20,011 bases of DNA from a bacterium. Lineage in GTDB: Bacteria; B130-G9. A program made the translations under genes and the position numbers. Location of the stretch: the NCBI GenBank assembly GCA_021160245.1, contig JAGHCW010000182.1, positions 1 through 20,011 on the forward strand, in the 5' to 3' direction. Below the pieces are notes generated by a model. It saw only the letters and a program-made list of their open reading frames with translations. It searched no databases and was not told where the DNA came from. Shown in pieces: positions 15,260-20,011 of the stretch (the first letter of the stretch is position 1; each line of letters starts with the position of its first letter).

Positions 15260-16174
15260 TCACGTGAACAGCCCTTCCACGCTCAAATATCGCTGGCCGG
15301 TGTCGGCAAAGACGCACACTATGACTTTGCCTTCATTCTCGGGCCGCTTCGCTATCTCAATCGAGGCGTGTGCGACCGCCCCTGACGATATTCCGACAAG
15401 GACGCCCTCCTTGCGCGCGATCGCGCGGCAGGACTCGAAGGCCTCCTGTTCGCTCACGAGATAGATCTCATCTATAAGATCGCGATCCAGCGTCTCGGGA
15501 TAGAAGCCCGGCGCGGTTCCCATCATCCGGTGCGGTCGGAAGATTCCTTTCGAGATGTAAGGTGACTCCGAGGGTTCGATGGCTATCAGCTGCATATTTG
15601 CCTTCATCTCCTTCAGATAGCGACCCGCTCCGCAGATAGTGCCGCCGGTTCCCAATCCAGCCACCAGGATATCTATTTGACCATCGGTATCCTGCCATAT
15701 CTCCGGGCCTGTGCTCTCATAATGCGCCTTGGGATTGGATGGGCTGACATGTTGACCTATATAGAAATACTCGGGATGCTCCGCAATCATCACCTTGAGC
15801 TTGCGCCTCGCTCCCTCAGTGCCCAGCGAGGCCGGCGTCAGGATCAGCTCGGCGCCGAATGCCTTTAGCACCTTCCGGCGCTCCAGGCTCTGAATTTCGG
15901 ACATGACCAAAATGGCTCGATAGCCCTTAATAGCGGCAATGTAGGCCACTGCCATCCCTGTATTGCCGCTCGTCATCTCGATCAGAACGCCACCGGGCCT
16001 CAAAGTGCCCGCTCGCTCCGCGTCCTTGATGATCTGAAGCACCGGTCGATCCTTGATGCTCAGGGGATTCATGAATTCGCATTTGGCGTAGAGCTTCCAC
16101 TCTGGAGCCAAGCGCTCAAGTCGTAAAAGTGGCGTCCTGCCAATCAACTCTAGAATGCTGCGATAGAACTTCAT
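15260..16174 (-). CDS. cysK: Cysteine synthase (PLP-dependent, CysK/CysM type)
   Basis: This 304-residue enzyme makes cysteine from O-acetylserine and sulfide (or a related beta-replacement reaction). The PLP lysine is Lys41 in NPLSIKDRP, the substrate/cofactor loop TSGNTG is at 68-73, and the phosphate-binding Gly loop GTGGT is at 175-179. GILVGISSGA-type sequence (EGVLVGISSGA) lies near the C-terminus. Length and all key residues are normal. The ATG directly follows an in-frame TAG, so the start is fixed; the AGGAGG ribosome site is 12 nt upstream, longer than usual. The gene lies 49 bp downstream of the secreted SUMF1-domain gene and could share its transcript, but no serine acetyltransferase is nearby. 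The cysK versus cysM choice is not certain. Confidence 0.9.
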   Translation of the reverse strand: MKFYRSILELIGRTPLLRLERLAPEWKLYAKCEFMNPLSIKDRPVLQIIKDAERAGTLRPGGVLIEMTSGNTGMAVAYIAAIKGYRAILVMSEIQSLERRKVLKAFGAELILTPASLGTEGARRKLKVMIAEHPEYFYIGQHVSPSNPKAHYESTGPEIWQDTDGQIDILVAGLGTGGTICGAGRYLKEMKANMQLIAIEPSESPYISKGIFRPHRMMGTAPGFYPETLDRDLIDEIYLVSEQEAFESCRAIARKEGVLVGISSGAVAHASIEIAKRPENEGKVIVCVFADTGQRYLSVEGLFT

Positions 16175-16223
16175 CTAACTTTATTGCCTCCTATCCAGAA
16201 TCACCCAGAATATAGCCCAATGG

Positions 16224-17435
16224 TTACGGTCGCCTCACAAGACGCACGCCGCAGTAGGCGCATGGTTCACCGGGTCTGCACCAATCAAAGCGAACGGCGG
16301 AACGGCAATAGCTGGCCCGATAGTCCCAGCTGCCGCCCCGCGCTACACGATAGGCGCCACCTGCGGGGCCTCTAGGATTATCATCCAAATCTGGACGCAG
16401 ACCATAATAGTCTGACGAATACCAGTCCCAACACCACTCACTCGCGTTGCCGTGCATGTCATATATGCCAAATCCATTAGCCCTTTTCAGGCGTACTTTC
16501 TGCTTCTGAAGACCGGAATTGTGACCATGCCACCCCATGTGACTGAGAGCCGATTCCGTATCACCTCCATAGAAGCGTGTTGTCGTCCCAGCCCGACAGG
16601 CATACTCCCACTCCGCCTCCGTCGCTAGACGATAGCCATTCGCCTCAAAGTCGCAGGTTATATCTGCCGAGGCAATATGATTTCCACTGTAGAAGATGTT
16701 CGTGAGAGTATAGCATTTCACATAGTCGCTGGCTTCGGACAGCTTATTGCAGAATGACAAGCAATCAAACCAAGTGACTCCCTCCACTGGATATTCGGCG
16801 CCTCGCTTTTCGATGCAGTCATTCCAGCCCATCGCATCTTCCCACTGCTTCTCTGTGATCTCCGTTTCTGACATCAGAAAAGCCGAGATATTCACAGTTC
16901 GCATTGGTCCCTCATTGTCTTCTCGGCCCTCTTCATTGTCCGGCGACCCCATCAAGAATGAGCCTTCCGGGACCTGGACCATCTTGATGTCCACCAGTGG
17001 GTCGGAACCCATAATGGAAAATGGCGCATAGCTTATCTCGTTCACGAAGTTGCATGTTCCAGGGTACGCTAGCCCCGCGGCGAACTCATAATCGCCTTCC
17101 GCCTCGCTCGGAATCGTGAGCCAGAAGAGCGGCGTGGCGGCCATATTGAAGCCAGATGGGACATTGACATCCGCAAGCCACGGCACAATCGCGCCCGTCA
17201 GCCAGCCTCCTTGGACAAACAACATGAATGAACCGTTGGGCATGAACAGCGCGACATAGACATCCACGGTCATCGCCTCCGTGTCATTTGAGGCAGATAG
17301 GCGGGCCGTGATCATGTCCCCGGACTGATACGTTTCGGCGTCCGTGTAGATTGCGATCGCCGGTGCCCCAGAGGCAATGACCGGCAAAACCGCGAACGTC
17401 GCAAGAATGACACAAACCAGAATATCTATTTTCAT
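16224..17435 (-). CDS. Secreted SUMF1/FGE-domain protein lacking one catalytic Cys
   Basis: A 403-residue protein starting with a signal peptide (MKIDILVCVILATFAVLPVI) and a beta-sandwich-like domain to about residue 150. A SUMF1/formylglycine-generating-like domain follows, with EGSFLMGSP, GYRLATEAEWEYACRAGT, YDMHGNASEWCWDWY and VARGGSWDYRASYCRSAV. In true aerobic FGE, GGSFLC...SYC supplies two cysteines; here the first is Tyr372 while the second, Cys377, remains. A sulfatase-activating reaction is therefore doubtful. Such domains are often reused as lectin-like or catalytically inactive secreted modules. SD AGGAGGG lies four nt before the ATG. A divergent promoter region separates it from the MEMO gene. 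Confidence 0.83.
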   Translation of the reverse strand: MKIDILVCVILATFAVLPVIASGAPAIAIYTDAETYQSGDMITARLSASNDTEAMTVDVYVALFMPNGSFMLFVQGGWLTGAIVPWLADVNVPSGFNMAATPLFWLTIPSEAEGDYEFAAGLAYPGTCNFVNEISYAPFSIMGSDPLVDIKMVQVPEGSFLMGSPDNEEGREDNEGPMRTVNISAFLMSETEITEKQWEDAMGWNDCIEKRGAEYPVEGVTWFDCLSFCNKLSEASDYVKCYTLTNIFYSGNHIASADITCDFEANGYRLATEAEWEYACRAGTTTRFYGGDTESALSHMGWHGHNSGLQKQKVRLKRANGFGIYDMHGNASEWCWDWYSSDYYGLRPDLDDNPRGPAGGAYRVARGGSWDYRASYCRSAVRFDWCRPGEPCAYCGVRLVRRP

Positions 17436-17529
17436 CTTGCCCTCCTGATTCTTATTAAATCACCGCATTCGCGCGCAGTTCATACGGCCGCACGCCTTCA
17501 CAAAAACGGATAATGGCCTCATGGCTCTC

Positions 17530-17599
17530 TCCTAACACTTTTAGGAAGATCAGACAGAAAGTAATGTATAGGCCTATCTTCTCATGATATGTATCATGA
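17530..17599. promoter_or_regulatory. Cluster of three dyads in the divergent intergenic region
   Basis: TCCTAA and TTAGGA (17530-17546, loop CACTT) form one dyad. ATAGGCCTAT (17568-17577) is a perfect 10-bp palindrome. TCATGATA-TG-TATCATGA (17582-17599) is a perfect 8-bp inverted repeat. They lie between the minus-strand SUMF1 gene and the plus-strand MEMO gene, so they are candidate operators for one or both; no gene occupies 17436-17742. Confidence 0.5.
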
Positions 17600-17645
17600 A
17601 TTAAGGGACTGGGGGCCATGTATTGGAACTTGGACTAGATTCGAG

Positions 17646-17678
17646 ATGTGGTATTGTCCACATTAAGAAGAGTATAAT
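17646..17678 (+). promoter_or_regulatory. MEMO gene promoter with an overlapping dyad
   Basis: A perfect -10 box TATAAT lies at 17673-17678. The matching -35 region is poor and instead carries ATGTGG-N6-CCACAT (17646-17663), a perfect 6-bp inverted repeat. This is the arrangement expected for an operator or activator site near the -35. Transcription would start near 17685. Confidence 0.5.
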
Positions 17679-17742
17679 CAGCGGGTGATGTTTGCCGTTC
17701 TTTAGGCATTTATCGAACGAACAAGGGCTGGAGGGCCAGGTT

Positions 17743-18951
17743 TTGGATTATCCGAAGTTGAGGAATGTTGAGGCGTTTCCTATTGAGCAGGATGGACAGC
17801 GGTTTGCTTGCCTCCGGGACCCGACGAATCTGACGCCAAATGTGCTCATCCTGCCGCAGGACGCATTCGCCATCGTCCAGACGTTCGACGGCAAGAATAG
17901 CATCGCCGAGATACAGGCGGCCTGCATGCGCCAGTTTGGCGAGCTCATTTACGGTGACGATATCCGGGCGCTGATAAAGCAACTAGACGATGCTCACATG
18001 CTGGAAGGCGCAGCATTCGAGGAGTATCGAATGGCTATTGAGCGTGACTTTCGGCAGTCCGATGTTCGAGAAAGCATTCTTGCAGGTAAGAGCTACTCCG
18101 CGGAGCCGGAGGAGCTAGAGTTTGAACTTTCGGGACTCTTTCTTTCAGAAGATGGCCCTGGTGAGGTGCCGAAGATCGCTGTGGGTGATCGTAAGAAGGG
18201 CGCCGTCTTGCCACATATCGACTTCGATCGAGGCGCGAAGTGCTATGCGATGGGCTGGGCGGCTGCAGCGATGGGATGTTACGCTAGGCGGCTCATCGTG
18301 ATTGGCACGGGGCATTTTGGGCTGGAGAAGCCACTGGCGCTTACGAGCAAGGATTTCAGGACGCCTCTCGGTTTGGTCAAGACGGACAAGAAGTTCGTTG
18401 AATCGCTGCGGGAGCGACTCGGGGACGAGGCGTTTGAGGGGGAGTATGCACACCGAGCGGAGCACTCAATCGAGCTTCAGCTCTTATTCATTCAGTATCT
18501 CTTTGGGAATGACATGGAGATTGTGCCGGTTATCTCCGTTGCGAGAGAGAAGCCGGCGTGGGGCGAGGGTGGCTTCTTAAGCCCGTTGGCATCGAATTTC
18601 GTCGCGGCGACGAGGGAGCTTATTGAAGATTCGCCCGGGGAGACATTCGTGATTGCGAGCGCGGACCTTGCGCACGTTGGGCCGAGATTCGGGGACCAGT
18701 TGGAGGTCTCGCAGACTGCTGTCGATGCTATGAGGGAGAAGGACATCGAGCTTCTGGAGACGCTCGAAAAGCCCGATATTGCGGCCTTCGCGGACGCGGT
18801 GCAATCAGATGGCAACGCTCGGAACATCTGCGGCTTCATGCCTATTCTGCTTGCGGCAGCGATAACAGGCGGGCGCTTCGAGCTCGTGGATTACTCACAG
18901 GCGTTCGATCCAATGGCCACGGTAACATTCGCCAGCATGATGATAGCGTGA
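17743..18951 (+). CDS. MEMO-family protein (AmmeMemoRadiSam system B type) with PqqD-like N-terminal domain
   Basis: The 402-residue protein has two parts. Residues about 25-92 resemble a PqqD/RiPP-recognition-like fold: a strand-rich start, FDGKNSIAEIQ, then a helix pair ending in IKQLDDAHML. The MEMO domain follows, with His158 (PHIDFD), His191 (GTGHFG), His237/His241 (HRAEHSIELQ), His311 (SADLAHVG) and Cys363 (NICGF) as likely metal-site residues. AmmeMemoRadiSam genes normally occur with an AMMECR1 protein and a radical SAM enzyme; neither is present in the window. The TTG at 17743 is 7 nt after GGAGGG; a TTG at 17692 would add 17 residues but lacks such a site. The molecular job of this family is not settled. 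Confidence 0.82.
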   Translation: MDYPKLRNVEAFPIEQDGQRFACLRDPTNLTPNVLILPQDAFAIVQTFDGKNSIAEIQAACMRQFGELIYGDDIRALIKQLDDAHMLEGAAFEEYRMAIERDFRQSDVRESILAGKSYSAEPEELEFELSGLFLSEDGPGEVPKIAVGDRKKGAVLPHIDFDRGAKCYAMGWAAAAMGCYARRLIVIGTGHFGLEKPLALTSKDFRTPLGLVKTDKKFVESLRERLGDEAFEGEYAHRAEHSIELQLLFIQYLFGNDMEIVPVISVAREKPAWGEGGFLSPLASNFVAATRELIEDSPGETFVIASADLAHVGPRFGDQLEVSQTAVDAMREKDIELLETLEKPDIAAFADAVQSDGNARNICGFMPILLAAAITGGRFELVDYSQAFDPMATVTFASMMIA

Positions 18952-18978
18952 GGCGGCCGGGATTTGCCTTTTCTGGAG

Positions 18979-18996
18979 CGTATCCATTAGGATACG
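18979..18996. promoter_or_regulatory. Perfect 7-bp hairpin upstream of DUF2283 gene
   Basis: CGTATCC, loop ATTA, then GGATACG. It sits 28 nt after the MEMO stop and just before the CAGGAG ribosome site of the next gene. No T-run follows, so an operator or mRNA structure is more likely than a terminator. Confidence 0.4.
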
Positions 18997-19014
18997 AACT
19001 CAGGAGAAAGCACT

Positions 19015-19251
19015 ATGCAGAAGATCAAGTATAGTTCAGATGTCGATGCCCTGATGGTTGAGATATCAGAAAGACCAATAGACCACGCGGAGCAGACGGG
19101 ACAATTCATAACGCATTTCGGAGAAGACGGCGACGTTGTCCTGATTGAAATACTCAACGCGCAGAAGTTCTTGCTTCAGTCGATATCCAGCGTTATGAAG
19201 CAAGCTGAAACCGCAAAGGAACCCGGGTCTGATAAGCGGATGAAAGAATGA
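19015..19251 (+). CDS. DUF2283 family small protein
   Basis: A 78-residue protein with the DUF2283 pattern: Tyr-Ser-x-x-Val-Asp-Ala-Leu near the N-terminus, an Ile-rich strand, then DGDVVLIEILNAQKFLL. The function of the family is unknown. CAGGAG lies ahead of the ATG. Its stop overlaps the start of the AAA ATPase gene (ATGA, 19248-19251), so the two are translationally coupled. Small proteins upstream of an ATPase are sometimes regulators or partners, but nothing in this sequence shows that directly. Confidence 0.75.
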   Translation: MQKIKYSSDVDALMVEISERPIDHAEQTGQFITHFGEDGDVVLIEILNAQKFLLQSISSVMKQAETAKEPGSDKRMKE

Positions 19252-20011
19252 TCAAGCGAATAAAGATTGAGGGCTACAAATCCTTCAAGAGCCTCGACCT
19301 GAAACTCTCGCCCGTGTCCGTCATCTTCGGCCCCAACGCCTCTGGCAAGAGCAACCTGCTGGACGCTATCCAACTGCTCTCCAGAATGGCGACATGCAAG
19401 ACGCTGGGCGAGGCGTTTGATGGGCATCGGGGGCTAGCCAAGGAGAGCTTTCACTACGTTGTTCATATTGATCACGACGAGAAACCTATTGCGATGACAT
19501 TCGAGGTGGATGTTGAAATCTCAGAGGCAGTTGTCGATAAGATCAACAGAGTGATAAGCGAGAAGAGAAAAGGGATCGATTCTGCTGAATCGCCGAAGCT
19601 ATATGTAAGAGAGAAATTCTTACGCTATGGTATTACTCTGGAGAGGCTTCCTGAGACCGGTCATCTCCGGGTAATGAATGAAAAACTCGCCGCGTTGACC
19701 AAGAATGGAGAACAGACGGCTAGGCGGAGGCCGTTTCTTGAGCGCCAGGATGATGGTCCCAAGCGACGTATTCATCTAAGGATGGAGGGGCAAGGTCATC
19801 CCATCTATCAGCAGGTTGGTCTGGACCATACAATCATATCGACGCCGCTGTATGAGCCGCATTATCCGCACATCGCGGCCTTTCGGGAAGAGCTGTCGCG
19901 TTGGAAGACTTACTATCTCGAGCCAAAGACACTGATGAGGGCGGAGGAACCGATCTCGCCGGTGCAGGAAGTCGGACCCAGGGGGCAGAACCTCGCAGCA
20001 TTTCTCAACAA
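19248..20011 (+). CDS. AAA ATPase, OLD/RecF-like, 3' partial
   Basis: The ORF begins at the ATG overlapping the DUF2283 stop and runs off the window end after 254 codons. The N-terminus is MIKRIKIEGYKSFKSLDLKL, the usual beta-strand start of SMC-like or RecF/OLD ATPases. A Walker A FGPNASGKSN follows, then LLDAIQLLSRM. The middle 150 residues are charged and less conserved. Walker B, signature and any TOPRIM or HNH domain would be downstream. Such ATPases occur in repair and in anti-phage systems, but the decisive partner domain is out of view. Close coupling to DUF2283 suggests a two-gene unit. Confidence 0.8.
   Translation, partial: MIKRIKIEGYKSFKSLDLKLSPVSVIFGPNASGKSNLLDAIQLLSRMATCKTLGEAFDGHRGLAKESFHYVVHIDHDEKPIAMTFEVDVEISEAVVDKINRVISEKRKGIDSAESPKLYVREKFLRYGITLERLPETGHLRVMNEKLAALTKNGEQTARRRPFLERQDDGPKRRIHLRMEGQGHPIYQQVGLDHTIISTPLYEPHYPHIAAFREELSRWKTYYLEPKTLMRAEEPISPVQEVGPRGQNLAAFLN

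Noticed and set aside
15259-15268. TTCACGTGAA palindrome overlapping the cysteine synthase stop
   Set aside because: A short 10-bp palindrome partly in coding sequence; likely chance.
1-20011. CRISPR array, tRNA, rRNA or transposase
   Set aside because: No regular repeat-spacer series, cloverleaf, rRNA core or transposase motif was recognised on either strand by eye.

Overview
The window is chromosomal DNA from a bacterium. Shine-Dalgarno sites are strong, ATG, GTG and TTG starts are all used, and signal-peptide and CysK-type genes are present. There is no rRNA or tRNA to place the lineage. Several gene types (YhaN-like ATPase, GT87 membrane glycosyltransferase, SUMF1-domain secreted protein, MEMO protein) fit an uncultured, free-living candidate-phylum bacterium, but this is only a guess.

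Layout. Positions 2-3034 hold the 3' part of a large YhaN/Rad50-like ATPase with a membrane hairpin. A kinase-fold phosphotransferase follows (3254-4246). From about 4526 to 11349 there is a collinear phage morphogenesis block: portal, acidic scaffold-like protein, head-decoration-like protein, major capsid protein, a small connector-like protein, a stopper-like protein, a tail-terminator-like protein, a possible tail-tube protein and one unknown. A DpdA/TGT-like base-exchange enzyme follows at 11482-12204. The block has no terminase, prohead protease, tape measure, tail tip, lysis or integrase gene. Its reading frames are nevertheless open, and four different palindromic repeat-like elements sit in or beside its intergenic gaps. 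This looks like a long-resident, trimmed or domesticated head-neck module, or a segment of a larger rearranged prophage.

After the block come a GT87-type membrane glycosyltransferase (12635-14170) and two same-frame ORFs separated by a single TAG (14287-15168), of which the second is a PD-(D/E)XK nuclease. On the minus strand, a secreted SUMF1-domain protein (17435-16224) lies 49 bp upstream of cysteine synthase (16174-15260). A dyad-rich divergent region (17436-17742) separates them from a plus-strand MEMO-family protein that carries a PqqD-like N-terminal domain (17743-18951). The window ends with a DUF2283 protein that overlaps, by ATGA, an AAA ATPase gene of the OLD/RecF-like type running off the edge.

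The most interesting points are the motor-less capsid block with its DpdA-like gene, the interspersed palindromes, the TAG-split repeat/nuclease locus, the PqqD-MEMO fusion with its clustered operators, and the ATPase/nuclease genes around the block, which could be defence-related.
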